A stretch of DNA of 64,000 nt from Prorocentrum cordatum (GCA_963575745.1 CAUYUJ010003058.1:433698-497697), one strand, 5' to 3'. Shown: positions 9,787 to 20,880, counted from the first letter of the stretch. Numbers and translations are program-made. The notes: generated from the letters alone by a model not told the origin.

Positions 9787-11600
9787 CCACCTGGAGCTGG
9801 GCCAGGTATGGACGCTTTGCCCCTCGCGGCAGGTCACGCCGAACCAGGGGGCTGCTCGGTTCCGATCCGCTTGGCCGTGTTGGCGAGGTGGCTTGCGAGG
9901 CGGCACCCCTGTGAGAACTGGAAGTCGAAGCCAGCTCCTGCGTATCGTCCACGTCGTTGCCGTCAATGAAGACGGATGGACGTCCAGCGCCGCGCTTCTT
10001 GGAGTTTCTTGTGGAGGGCATTCCACATCTCGCGCTCATTCTGTGTGGAGGGCCGCCGAGAAGACGTGTGTTGGCAACAACGGCCCTGGTGACACGGTCG
10101 TCCATGTGGGCGCTAGTGCGGAGGAGGCGCCAATTGATGACGTCGGTGGCGGCCTTGCTGGCGATCGCGTGGGGATCCTCGTGGTAGCACGCCGCGCGTG
10201 CCGTCCTGGACGGCGGCCCTAATGAAATCGCAGTCGTGGCCTCGCGCCGCATGCAGGGTCACTGTCCGCGATTGCGCTCGCCTGCATCGCCTCACCTACG
10301 CCAGCAGGCTGGTGCGCAGATTTCCAGGACATGTCGACCTTGACCAGTAGAGTTGGTCGCCGCTTGCCCACTGGAGCGGTGCATTCTGCATCATGTACGT
10401 TCGTGTTTGCGGTGTGGCCAGTCGCGGTGGTGGCGACGGTCACTCTTTGCCGCAAGTGCGACTTCGGCAAAAGGACACAGTCGTCTCGCAGACGCATCTC
10501 GCAGGACGAGGACCCCTTCCTCAATGGTCAGGTAGGCCGCGAAAATATTCGCCGCCCATGAACTTCGAGGGTGGGCTACTTTCGCTGCGGCAGGCGGCGT
10601 CTGGTCTGAGATGCTGAAGTGACTGATGAGGCGCTGCTGGACTGGCCGTTGTTTGCCGTTGCAGTGGCGAGGTTCTCAGGCAACGAGCTCGTACTTGGTC
10701 CGGTGGCTGCAGTGGGGTATGTGCTGTATACCCTGACGACGCATGTCCTGGCTGCTCGAACGTCCCCTCGAACCTGGCCAGGCGATTCGCGCTAAAGGAC
10801 TTGGCCTTCGTCGTGCGCGCTGGCATCGGCCAGAACGTGCTGCAGGTCGGCCAGCTCCCATGATAAGCGCTGCTCCTCGGCCTCTTGTGCCTACGTTGCT
10901 TGCTCCGGTCGCGCCATCCTCGCCTTCGCCTAGTGCGTGCCTTTCGTGGCGAGCTCGAGGCATTCTTGCAGTTGCCCCTGCGCTGGCCCAGGGGCTTGGG
11001 CGACATCGGAATCTGCTTGTGATTTGCTATCTGTTGGGCTATGGTGGAGCGGAGCGTGTGATGCTGGGCCTCTTTGAGGGAGGTTAGCGCCGCTCTGAGC
11101 TGCTTGATCCAGGCCTGCTGGAGGGCTTTTGTCATCTCGCCCGGGACAATGGACGGTGCCGTTGCCATTCTCGTGCTCGAAGATGCCGTAATTGGGGCTC
11201 CTGGCAGGATCGCCTGCTGGCAATTACAAACAGCTGGGATACCATCCCATGTTAAGAAGGCGAGGTGCCACGGCCTGGCTTGATGAGTCTGGACGTGGAT
11301 AGGTCCGCCTTCTTGACGTGGCATCGCCCGCTGGTTGTCTAGGGCGACCAGTTGGTGGAGCGGCATAATTACGCACCTCGTGTGTCCCCGTAGGCGACGG
11401 CTTCGTCGACTGCGGGCGAAATGTGCGCGAGCCGTCGTCCCACGATCCGTATCGCTTTTGCTTCAGCCAAGCTTGGTCCACACGTTGTTGGATTTTATCG
11501 GCGCTGGCACTCGAAGTGGCGAGCCTCCAAGCGAGTGCTGACGTGTGTGTCAGGGCACATGGGGAAAAACATCTCCATCAGACTTTGTGCACTGATGTTC
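9485..11600 (-). pseudogene. Decayed LINE ORF1-like coding region
   Basis: Coding-like pieces lie in successive frames on -. From 5' to 3' they include VDQAWLKQKRYGSWDD (near 11,480), RPWHLAFLTWDGIPAVCNC (a W...C.C pattern like the zinc-ribbon start of dinoflagellate LINE ORF1), an amphipathic ALQQAWIKQLRAALTSLKE segment near 11,100, LQECLELATKGTH and AEEQRLSWELADLQHVLAD (coiled-coil type, split by TAG codons near 10,900), and a Ser/Pro-rich end interrupted by a trinucleotide repeat at 9.6-9.8 kb. Frameshifts and stops show it is dead. The ORF1 assignment is inference from pattern; a decayed SL-mRNA retrogene is the alternative. Tandem SL relics at 11,627-11,661 mark the 5' end. Confidence 0.4.
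9589..9786. repeat. (GAT)n microsatellite
   Basis: About 200 bases of GAT/ATG triplets with GCT interruptions. It lies inside the decayed - reading frame, where it reads as poly-Ser or poly-His. Confidence 0.9.
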
Positions 11601-11626
11601 GTTGATGGTCTTTGCCCAGCGCGCGG

Positions 11627-11661
11627 CTTGAGTCAAAACGGCTGAGGACGAATGGCTACAC
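11627..11661 (-). other. Two tandem relic spliced leaders
   Basis: On -, 11,648-11,627 reads TCCTCAGCCGTTTTGA followed by CTCAAG: 17 of 21 positions match the dinoflagellate SL after its variable first base. Just upstream (11,661-11,649) stands GTGTAGCCATTCG, a shorter second SL start (GTAGCCATT intact). Tandem decayed leaders are the known signature of repeated retroposition of trans-spliced mRNAs in dinoflagellates. Confidence 0.55.
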
Positions 11662-11688
11662 CATGTGGTATGGACAACGGGGTTTGTG

Positions 11689-11895
11689 GTAATGACGAGG
11701 ATGACAAAGGTGGCTGTGTAATTCCTATGGTAATGATGATGGCATTCGTAGGTATCTGGTTGGTAATGATGACTGAGCGCGTGCTCGTGCAGTCATATCG
11801 GGGGCGGAGCTGGTAATGATGACGATTATTTTGGAGACGGAAAGAAGCTATATAATGATGCATACGGGGAAGCCCATACTGGTGGTAATGATCGA
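11689..11895 (+). repeat. Interspersed TGGTAATGATGA repeats
   Basis: TGGTAATGA(T/C)GA-type units occur about five times at 25-70-base spacing (near 11,690, 11,730, 11,762, 11,810 and 11,883). Too irregular for a satellite; origin unclear. Confidence 0.45.
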
Positions 11896-11899
11896 TGAC

Positions 11900-13190
11900 G
11901 CTTTCACGAGCGCCCAGAGCAGAGCCCCTGAGATCTTTTGAACGAGGGGCTGTTTCATGATGTGGTTGCCGAGCAACGAAGCCTCAGCCGTCTGGCTCGA
12001 ACCTTGAACCTGCCAGTATAGACTTAATCTGCGTCCGCTCCAGTGGCACCCATCCGCAGCGTACGGCTTGAAACTGGCAATGGTCGTTTCTGCAAGCCGC
12101 ATGCTTGACAATTTTCCCCCTCCCTTGTAGCAGGGATATGCTGGCGGCGACCGCTGCCTTATCTTCGTCTGTCGGCGGACGTGCGGCACGGCCGCAGCCA
12201 GATTGCGGCCTGACAGCAGCCCGTGGCCAGCACACCGGCCGCACTGGGTTGCGGCGCGCTTTTGTGGCTGCGAGTCGGCTGCGCCAGTGCGTTTGAGGGC
12301 TGGTTCAGCCCCCCGCCCACTCCCACCCTTCCCTCCCCTTCCCTGCCCCGTCACGACTTCGGGCTTCCCAGGAGGGCTCCGGTTGCCTGTGTAGGCCTCG
12401 GGAGGCCCAAAACGGGCCCAAATATCTTTGATCCGACCCTTTCTCTCCTCCTTCGTTTCCTTCCGCTTCGCCTCACGCTTCATCAGTATACCGCGGGCGG
12501 TGCCCATAGACTGGGTCGCCTGCATCAGCATCATTTTTTCTCGCCTGCGCGCCTACTTCCTTCTTGCCAGAGCGCCTGCAATTTAATTGCGGTGCGCTCC
12601 CCTTCGGGTTCAGGCGGAGCTTTCTGGAGCAATCCGTGCTTATCGAGGTTCGAGGATGGAGATTCCAAAGGCGAGATTTTTGCGGCTTCGGGGGCCTTCC
12701 CAGACCTCCAAAAACCTTTGGAGGATGCTCGTCGTCGTCGTCCCCGTCCCACCGTGTTTCCTGCAAGCGCACCCCACTGAGTGTGAGAGGCACCCACCTG
12801 GATTAGGCACGCTCCCGAGTTCCACAGATCTGAACCTGCTGTAGCCAATTTGTCTCGCGCAGTACTGCATGCGCTCCTGATGGGCTGGCACGGCATGTCT
12901 TTGGGGACTACCTGCTTGCCCTCTTCCTCCGGTTTCCCCTTGTTTTGAATCGCGCTGCGTCAGTGCTTCTCCTGTGGCATGGCGATATGGTGTGATCATC
13001 GTCCCCATTCGCTTGCACTTTTCCTCTTCCTCCATCTCTGTCCCCCGCTCAAGGAGAACCTCCTCCTTATCCTTCACCCCCACCGTGTCGCCGAAGCCTG
13101 GGCGCAGCTCGAAACGCGGGCGCCGGTGGTGTCGGTGAGAGCTCGGGATTCGCTGTGCCCCCTCGCCCCCCCGAGCCAGTGCCTCCTTCC
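11900..13190. other. Unassigned, weak ORFs on -
   Basis: A 228-codon - frame (12,534-11,848) begins with a basic stretch (MKREAKRKETKEERKGR) and loses coding character after about 12,300. Around 12,500-12,900 two - frames overlap. No family recognised. The dispersed repeat at 12,195 lies inside. Confidence 0.25.
12195..12325 (+). repeat. Dispersed ~130-bp repeat, copy 2
   Basis: Parallels 4,697-4,825: GATTGCGGCCTGACAGCAGC, GTGGCCAGCACACCGGCCGC, TTTGTGGCTGCGAG, then a C-rich tail. Same orientation, 7.5 kb away. Confidence 0.5.
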
Positions 13191-13196
13191 TGGGCC

Positions 13197-13611
13197 TCAG
13201 GTGGCCAGCATGTTCCCAAGCTCGCGGGCTCTAGAGCCCTCGGCCAGCTCCCGAGCATGGTTTTGACATCCGAAGACTGTTTGTTGACAGCCACTGAGCC
13301 TGGAGACGGCTCCCCAGGGGGCCGAAATGCACGAGCAGAGTTTCAGCTTGGCGTGTCCATACAATGAGGAGACGTATGGGTACAGGCCTCCCTTCCTACT
13401 CCTGGGAGCCAGCCCCCCCACTCCCAAGGTGCTAGTCCTGGAGCCGCTTTCGTCGCAGACGTTATCGTCGTCGCTTTCGTCATGGATTATGTTTTCGTCG
13501 TCGTTTTCGTGTGCATTTTCATCGTCTTCGCGTTCGTCGGCGTCGGCGTCGTCGTCGTCGCCCTCGCTGTTTTCCTTGTGCTGCTCCAGTGCCGCTCGCT
13601 ATTCCCGTCCC
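13197..13611 (-). CDS. Possible exon with a highly acidic domain
   Basis: An open - frame starts just after an AG at about 13,612 (a possible splice acceptor). It reads RAALEQHKENSEGDDDD, continues through about 45 residues that are mostly Asp/Glu/Asn, then GSRTSTLGVGGLAPRSRKGG and a Cys/Leu-rich tail to a stop at 13,197. The acidic run comes from degenerate GAC/GAA codons, not one pure triplet, which favours coding over a plain microsatellite. No family recognised; function unknown. Confidence 0.28.
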
Positions 13612-13936
13612 CGAGAATGTTTCAAGACCCAGGGGGCTGGGTGGTTGTCAGACGGCATGTGGACGCGAGCCAAGTCAGCAGGAAGGGGCCCAGACCTGCA
13701 ACGCCCTCAACAAAGACGAGCTGGGCAGTGCTGTTCATGATCTCTGGCTTCCGAGGGCCGCTTCTGTGCCACAGTAGCGTCAAACAGATCTTCTGGATGG
13801 CAGGGCTCTGCCCTTAAAAAAGGGGCGGGCGTTCCAGGGGTTCGCTTCACGATAGCATTCTGGCGTCGGAGGTCCAGGGCCCTAAGGCGCCGGAGTATGT
13901 AGGTGCCGCACCGTTCACAATCTGACGTGGTCGCTG

Positions 13937-14540
13937 ATGCCGCTCAAGAAGCTCCTCTGCATCCCGCTCGCCATCCCATGCGCCTTTTCATGCTCCTACC
14001 TCGTCTTCCCCCTCGTCTTTCTCCCTCTCCTCGTGATTTCCCTCGTCCACCTTCTCTTCCTTCCCGTGCTCCTACTTGTCTCGATCCTTCTAAAATCATG
14101 TGTCCAACTCGGCCTCCAGCTCGTCGTCATCATTATGTTTTCCGTGATCCTCCCCTCTATCTCCTTCGTCTGCTTGCTCCCTCTCTCCCCAGTCTCCTCG
14201 TCGCCGTCCCATCCTGCTTACCCTCTCTCTCAGTCTCGTCCTCCGTCGAACCCCAGGAACACACTAGAACACCAGAAAGTCCTTCAAAGCCCACGAGAAA
14301 CTCCCTGCCCTTCCGCCCTCCCCCGTTCATTCTCCGCTTCTGGTCCTCGCCCATTTCCTCTCCTGAGAAGAGGACGGAGGAGGAGAAAGTGGATGAGGAG
14401 AAGAGGGGAGAGGAAGAACGCGTGGGAGTGACCTGGCAGCATGCCACAGGCAGAGGAGGAGGAGGAGGAGGAGGAGGAGGAGCAGGAGCAGGAGCAGGAG
14501 CAGGAGCTGGAGGATGACGAGGACGAGGAGGAGGAGAAAG
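13937..14540 (+). other. Pyrimidine-rich tract then GGA repeat
   Basis: 13,937-14,330 is strongly CT-rich, so its + frame reads as an almost continuous hydrophobic protein (Leu/Ile/Val/Ser). From 14,455 to 14,540 GGA/GAG triplets take over. I treat the membrane-protein look as a composition artefact. Confidence 0.45.
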
Positions 14541-14639
14541 GATAAGGACGAGGTATTGAAGTTCTACGTTAGCACCGAGCGCGTACCAGCGTGTCTTTGG
14601 AGGAAAGCTCGCCTCAACGCGATGCCCAAGCAATGAAGG

Positions 14640-15112
14640 ATACAGAATGGAGCAACATCACGGAGCAAGCATGGAGCAGTAATGGACATATATTGGAGCG
14701 ACCATGACAAGTGAAATTACCAAGCCAGGAAACTAAATAAACTTACCGTGTGCATATGTGTATTTATTTACATAATGCCCATGCAAATTGAAAGCGAGAC
14801 GAATCATTTAGCAATGCTGTAACATGTGTGATGAAAATGGACGCAGTGGTGTATCAGTACTCCAGAATGCAGCGGACCTTGAGGAAGCATTGAAAGATGA
14901 TGCCGCAAGAGTGGAGCAATAATGGGGCAATAATGTAGCATGACCGGAACAATATTGGAGCATTAATGGGGCAAGACAGTAGCAATAAATGAATAATCAT
15001 GGAGTGATCGTGGAGCAGCAATGGAGCAACAATGGAGCAATCATGGCGCACGGATGGTGACATACTGGAGCAAACATGGACCAACCATGGAGCAGCCATG
15101 GAAAATGAAATG
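14640..15112 (+). repeat. Degenerate ATGGAGCAA repeats
   Basis: Units of about 12 bases (ATGGAGCAACA, TGGAGCAATAATG, ATCATGGAGCA) cluster at 14,640-14,715 and 14,900-15,110, with weaker copies between. No gene. Confidence 0.65.
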
Positions 15113-15848
15113 CGTCATCGAATGGGTTGTGTTATTTTTCAGCAGTAGTGACATATAGTGGGGTCTTCGGCATGACTGAGCAGATCTCCTGGGTAATTGA
15201 ATATCGACAAACAAATACGCGCGCGTCACCGACCGTAACCACAACTGCGGAACATCCAAATAACGAGGTTTGATGCGTCAATATACCCAGCGCCTTGCGA
15301 CGTTTTATGTTTCAGCATGTGCTTGAAATTGATCAAGATGATTCAGTCTATGTTGGATAACAATGTCAATCGTCTGCCAGCGTCTAATTGGTGCTCCTGG
15401 CGATGCGCCTGGCTCGGTGCCTGGAATCGCGCCTCGCGGGTGGCATCTTGCATGGCGCCCTACTGTGCTGTAAGGCCATTGCCGGCAACATGGGTTCTCG
15501 GGTTGAGTAAAACGATGTGCCTCAATGGTTTCGCTAACACGTACTTCAGTCAGTAAGACATGGAATTCATTTCATGTGGCGCTCCGAGGACAAGTCTGGC
15601 TTTCAGCATGGATTTCAATCGTTGAACAGATGCCGTGATCGGAAAGACCAGAACGACTGGCTACTCTGCTCCCCTTCAAGATTGGCGTCATGAAGGTAAT
15701 CGCTCGTTCTTGCAAGATGATTGAAAACGCCATGAGCAAGGCCAGCGAACTGATCTTTCAAACAGCGCCCCCCCCCAGCCTCTGCCGTAGCGGCCGCGGC
15801 CCCCGCCGCCCCCATTGGGGGCACGTGCCTTTGGGCCGCCTTCGCCCT
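15113..15848. other. No clear gene
   Basis: Mostly unique, less GC-rich sequence. A - frame at 15,824-15,615 (contains DQFAGLAHGVFNHLAR) may belong to the Ala/Pro-rich frame just upstream on -, after a frame change, but this cannot be shown. Confidence 0.3.
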
Positions 15849-16331
15849 TCAATTTGTGGCTGGTGACGAAGCTGCGGAATCAGCTCTTTGGATCCGCCGC
15901 CGCTCCGCAGACCTCGCATTGACTGCCTCCACCCAGCCAGTGACCTTCGCAGCTTCAGCAAGCGCAGCCCCAGCATCGGGCGCAGGTTGAGACGCAGCAG
16001 CCCGCGCATTGGGGCTGTCAGGTTGAGTCTGCTCTTCCATTGTTGCAGCAGTCCCCTCCTCTCCAGGGGCGCCGCCTGGCGCCGCCGCTGCGTTTTCGGC
16101 AGCGGCTGCAGGCATCGGCGGTTGCACGGGCGCCAGTGTATCTTTGGCGACGGCTGTAGGCACTGGCTCAGGGGCCGCAGGTTCAGGCATTGATGTTGCT
16201 TCGGGAGCTGCTGCAGGCGCCGAATGTATTGCATATTCGGCAGCGGGTGCAGCAGGCATGGGCGAATTCACTGACGCCGCCGCATTCTCGCCGGCGCTTG
16301 TATGAACTGATGTCCCACTTGCAACAGGCAT
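15849..16331 (-). CDS. Ala/Pro-rich protein fragment
   Basis: A 160-codon - frame of low complexity but uneven codon pattern: repeated PMPAAPAAE, PEPAAPEPVP and MPAAAAENAAAA stretches, then a more normal C-terminus containing ALAEAAKVTGWVEAVNA and SAERRRIQRADS before the stop at 15,849. The C-terminal part looks like real protein. It may be one exon of a larger gene; the + strand frame here is weaker. No family recognised. Confidence 0.35.
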   Translation of the reverse strand: MPVASGTSVHTSAGENAAASVNSPMPAAPAAEYAIHSAPAAAPEATSMPEPAAPEPVPTAVAKDTLAPVQPPMPAAAAENAAAAPGGAPGEEGTAATMEEQTQPDSPNARAAASQPAPDAGAALAEAAKVTGWVEAVNARSAERRRIQRADSAASSPATN

Positions 16332-16596
16332 TCATGCATCCATTGACGCCGCCGCCGCGCCGACGCTGCCGCCTGTTTTCTCGTCTGGCGGTGGCAGCTC
16401 TGACACTCCGTTGAGGTCCCCACCACCTCCCACTGATTCCGCTTCCTCGTTCTCTCTTCGTCGGTGTCGTCATCGCCTGCAGCTGCTTCTTCGCCCCTTT
16501 CCCGTCATGTGGCTCACCCCCGAATCTGGCCGATCATGGTCTTGAAGTGGTTCATCCCACGGTGACCTGCTTCCTTGCTCGTGTTCACTCACAGAT

Positions 16597-17247
16597 TTGT
16601 CGGGAAGTTCAGACCCGCCTCGGCTACATCAAGACCAGATGCTTGTAATATTTTCACTACGCACCACGAATGCCACCCTGTTTCCGTTCGCGGTGACTTC
16701 TTCACATGTCGCAGGCCTAGAGGTTGACACCAACACCAAGATCGGCGGTGCGCCTCCACCGAGGGAAGACGATCCCGATCTCAGTGATGGTGGTATTATT
16801 CTGGTTGGAAACAGCAGGCCGTAGCAATGCCCGGCGACCATGCTGAAAGCGACAGCTTCTCCGCAAACTCCGTTCGCAATGATGTTGTCAGTGGTGCCAG
16901 CATGTGCGCATGTTGCCACGCGTAGTTTACCACGCGCATGGTGCTTACTGGAGGCGTTCTGGATCTGCCCGCAGGAGGTGGAACCAGTTCCTTCCATTGG
17001 ACATGCAGGCCAACTGCACAGGTTTGACTTTGCGATGGCCAGATGTCATGATGTAGTTTTGTCTGCGGCACCAACCAATCCTGACTGCGCCCCCTTGCGC
17101 TGCGATTTTCAATGGAAGGGCCTCCTGGGATCTGCCGTGAACGCGCTTGAGCCCGTCAAATTTAAATGGGCAGGCGCGCACGTTGCCAGCGCGTCTCCGA
17201 CGAGTTCTTCACAGTATGTTTATGTGGCACGTGACCATGTTGTATAA
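16597..17247 (+). CDS. Unassigned ORF pair with an RAWCLLEAFW motif
   Basis: Two consecutive + frames (16,597-16,824 and 16,840-17,247) in moderately GC sequence. The second contains RSLPRAWCLLEAFWICP, which resembles the SRxWCLxE motif near the end of a domain common in predicted dinoflagellate proteins (as I recall it). The rest cannot be matched, and both frames are short, so this may be an old exon or chance. Confidence 0.2.
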
Positions 17248-17449
17248 GCCAGATGTTGGTAGAGGACATCTGGCCGACTTCAAATAATCACACGATTTCT
17301 GCGATGACCAATGCGCATGTTACTGAAATTGGCGCGCGCTCTGCCGAGCACACACACCTACATGTGACTCATTCTTTGTGCTCTATGCGGATTCAACGAA
17401 ATGAACCTGCGCAAGCACGTCATGATATCTGCGCAGTCGCCTGCCTCGC

Positions 17450-18990
17450 CCATGGATGGGGGCGTCGAATCTGAATTTGCGCGAGACCCCCACGATGCTG
17501 GTGGGCCCCCGCGGCGGCCCTCGCAAGTGGCGACCGATTCTCGAATCGCAGCCCCCCAGGGACGGCGAGGTTTTAGCTGGCTCTGGGAATGGCGACGCCC
17601 CCCTGGAGCTCCCAGCAAAACCGAAGGCGGCGACAGCTACGCCCCCCCCCCCCCCGGGCTGGCGAGGCCCCTTCTCTGATCTGCGCGGCACTTCGCTAAG
17701 CTGGGTCCCCGGGCTGTCGGCTTGAGCGGGGCTGCTTCGCGGATCGCGGCACTCCGTGGATGGCGGAGTTTGATCTGGGCCCGGGCATGGCGACGCTGCG
17801 CTGACCGCTTCGCCCCAGCAGCCTTCTAACGCGGCGACAGTTTCTCAGATTGCAGCCCCCCAGGCACGGAGAGGTCTAATCGGGGTCTTGGAATGGCGAC
17901 GCTGCGCTGCCCCTTCCAGCAGCATTCGATAGTTGCGATAATTTCGCAGGTGTCAGCCCTTCTGGCATGGCGAGGTTTTATTTAAATCTGAGCATGCCGA
18001 CGCCGCGCTGCCCCCGCCGCCCCCCCCCCCCCCCCCCGGAGCCCCAGAGAGCGGCGGCGGTTTTGCAGATTGCAGCCCCCCATGGATGGCAAAGTTTAGT
18101 ATGAATCCGGGCGTGGCGACGCTGCCTGGCCCGCCCCTGGCAGCCCTCGAAAAGGGCGACAGCTTCGGTTCGCAATCCGCCCCCAGGCATGGCCTGGTCT
18201 AGTCTCAGTCAGGCCTGGCGACGCTGTGCCACCCCCCTAGCAGCTTTCGGAAGTGGCGACAGTTATGGCAGCCGCCCAGGGATCGATGGCGAGGTCCAAT
18301 CAGAGCCTGGGCATGGCGACGCCGCGATGCCCCCCCCCCCCCCCCCAGCAGCCATCGGAATCGGCGGCAGGTCAGCAGATCGCAGCCGCCCGGGGGCGGC
18401 GAGGTCGAGCCTGAGTTTGGGCACGGCAACGCGGCGCTGCCGCCCCCCGCCGCCCCGCCCCACCCCCTGGCAGCCCTCCAACGCGACGGCGGCGTCGCAG
18501 GTCGCCCCCGAGGGGCAGCCCATGTCAAGTATTGACAGTTTCGCAAATCGTTGCCCCCCAGGGCCCCAGGGATGGCTCGGTCTAGTCTGAGTCTGGGCAC
18601 GGCGACACTGCCCCCCCCCCGGCAGCCCTCGACAGCGGCGACAGTTTAACGGATCGCAGCCCCCCCAGGGATGGCGACGTCTAATTTGAGTCCGGGAATG
18701 GCGACTCGGCGTTTTATTTCCCGACAATTATCGAAAGAGGCGACAGTTTCGCAGATGCCCCCCCCCGGATGGCGAGGTCCAATCTGCTTTTGGGCCTGGC
18801 GACGCTGCGCTGCCCCGACCAGCAAGAAGCCTTCAAATGCGGCGGCAGCTTTGCAGATCGCAGACCCCCCCCCCAGGGGTGGCGAGGTCGATACTGAGTT
18901 TTGGCATGGCGACGCTGCGTCGGCCCCCCCGGCGGCCCCCGGATGCGGCGACAGCCCCGTGGATCTCAGCCCCCCCCGGGGATGGCGAGG
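17450..18990 (+). repeat. ~105-bp satellite array
   Basis: About 13 diverged units. Each carries GGCATGGCGACGCTGCGCTG, a C tract, CAGCAGCC, GCGGCGACAGTTT(C)GCAGAT, GCAGCCCCCCAGG and GATGGCGAGGT. Successive GGCGACGCTGCG landmarks fall near 17,788, 17,893, 17,997, 18,115, 18,216, 18,316, 18,425, 18,600, 18,700, 18,796 and 18,906. Spacing is 97-118 bases, with one interval of about 175. ORFs in this stretch are by-products. Confidence 0.8.
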
Positions 18991-19005
18991 TCGGAGGGGG
19001 GCGCG

Positions 19006-19040
19006 GGGGGGGGGGGGGGGGGGGGGGGGGGGCGGGACAT

Positions 19041-19071
<31 letters not shown>

Positions 19072-19099
19072 AAAAGAGAGAGAGAGAGAGAGAGAGAGC

Positions 19100-19143
<44 letters not shown>

Positions 19144-19170
19144 GAGAGAAAGAGAGAAAGAGAGAAAGAG

Positions 19171-19224
<54 letters not shown>
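19006..19224. repeat. Poly-G tract and (GA)n microsatellite
   Basis: A G-run (about 19,006-19,031) followed by about 175 bases of GA/GAAA repeats. It separates the 105-bp satellite from the 77-bp satellite. Confidence 0.9.
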
Positions 19225-19225
<1 letters not shown>

Positions 19226-19299
19226 AAACAAATAGCCTGACGAAGGACCCAACCTGCGCAGTTGCGAGTACCGTATTGTGGGCACTGGTTTCGGTGGAG

Positions 19300-20275
19300 C
19301 TCTTATGGGGCCACGAAGCTTGTGAGGGGTGCGGCGCAGCTCCCGATGGGCCACGAAACGCTGCCCTGGGCGAGGGAGACGCATGCGAACTGCGCCAGTG
19401 GGACCTTCGCTGGATCTCCCTATGGGGCCACGAGGCGCTGTCATGAGCGAGGGAGACGCGTGCGAACTGAGCGTAGAGGGGCCTTCGGTGGAGCTGCCGA
19501 TGGGGCCACGAAGCGTTGTCCTGGGTGGGAGAGACGCATGCGAACACCCCGATTGAGGCCTTCGGTGGAGCTCCCTATGGGGCCACGAAGCGCTGTCCTG
19601 GGCAGGGGAGACGCATGCGAACACCCCCACTGGGGCCTTCGGTAGAGCTCCCTTTTGGGCCACGAAGCGTTGCCCTGGGTGGGGGAACCGCATGCGCCCA
19701 CCCCCACTGGGGCCCTCGGTGGAGCTGCCTATGGGCCCACGAAGCGTTGCCCTGGGTGGGGGAACCGCATGCGCCCACCCCCGCTGGGGCCTTCGGTGGA
19801 GCTCCCTGTGGGACCACGAAACGTTGCCCTGGTTGGGGGAACCGCATGCGCCCACCCCCACTGGGGCCTTCGGTGGAGCTCCCTATTGGGCCAAGAAGCG
19901 CTGCCCTGGGTGTGGGAACCGCATGCGCCCCCCCTCACTGGGGCCTTCGGTGGAGCTCCCTATGGGGCCACGAAGCGCTGCCCTGGGTGTGGAAACCGCA
20001 TGCGCCCCCCCTCGCTGGGACCTTCGGTGGAGCTCCCTATGGGGCCACGAAGCAACCGCATGCGCCCCCCCTCACTGGGGCCTTCGGTGGAGCTCCCTAT
20101 GGGGCCACGAAACGCTGCCCTGGGTGTGGGAACCGCGTGCGCCCCCCCCCCCCCTCACTGGGACCTTCGGTTGAGCTCCCTATGGGGCCACGAAGCGCTG
20201 CCCTGGGCGTGGGAACCGCACGCGCCCCCCCTCGCTGGGACCTTCGGTGGAGCTCCCTATGGGGCTACGAAACGC
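19300..20275 (+). repeat. 77-bp satellite array, about 12 units
   Basis: A regular array. The landmark (A/G)TGCG after ACCGC or ACGC recurs at 19,383, 19,460, 19,538, 19,615, 19,692, 19,769, 19,846, 19,923, 20,000, 20,060, 20,137 and 20,220. Spacing is 77 bases (once 78), with one 17-base deletion and one C-tract expansion. The core includes CGGTGGAGCTCCCTATGGGG and CCACGAAGCG(C/T)TGCCCTGGG. Because 77 is not a multiple of 3, each frame cycles through three peptides; the 368-codon frame at 19,516-20,622 is a by-product. Confidence 0.92.
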
Positions 20276-20423
20276 GTGAGAGGTGTGCCGAGAGCAGAGG
20301 CAAAGAGGGGGGGGAGGGAGGAGGGGGAGGAGGGCGGAAAGGAAGCAGGGACGCGGGGCGCCGTCTCTTCATAACGAGGACCCAACACCACATGACGGTT
20401 GGGAACAAAGGAGAGAGGGAGAA

Positions 20424-20424
<1 letters not shown>

Positions 20425-20501
<77 letters not shown>

Positions 20502-20517
20502 AAAGAAACAGGACAGA
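20425..20517. repeat. (GA)n microsatellite
   Basis: About 90 bases of GA with few interruptions, after the end of the 77-bp satellite. Confidence 0.9.
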
Positions 20518-20689
20518 GAGTGTGTGTGTTATGTTAGAGTGATGCACCGAGAGGACCACCCCACGGGCGAGAAGGAGGTTTGGGAAGGGGGGGGGGGGGC
20601 GGTCGATGCGCAATGGCTCTGAGTTCATTGCTGGTGTCTTCAATTGTCCGTTCGATCATTCGACTGGCATCTATTGAATTGTATATTCA

Positions 20690-20880
20690 GGCTCCCATCT
20701 ATCGATCTATCGATCTATATGTATATGTATAGATGTACATGCCTATCTATATGTGTGCACATTCATGTATATACGTATCCATATAATTCTCTTTCTGTTT
20801 ATCTATTTTTCTACTTCTCGGTCTAGCTATCTTTATTTCTATTTATTTCCTTTACCTATGGTGGTGGGTGGTGGTGGTGG
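20690..20880. repeat. CTAT/GTAT-type simple repeat ending in GGT repeats
   Basis: Imperfect CTATCGATCTATCGATCTAT and ATGTATATGTATAG motifs, then GTGGTGGGTGGTGGTGG at 20,860-20,880. One of the few AT-rich stretches in this part of the window. Confidence 0.7.

Noticed and set aside
13937-14431. Strongly hydrophobic 164-codon frame resembling a multi-pass membrane protein
   Set aside because: The whole stretch is CT-rich, which alone yields Leu/Ser/Val/Ile; there is no family match and no splice context.
19516-20622. 368-codon + frame with repeating Trp/His/Pro motifs
   Set aside because: By-product of the 77-bp satellite; the peptide changes frame every unit because 77 is not divisible by 3.
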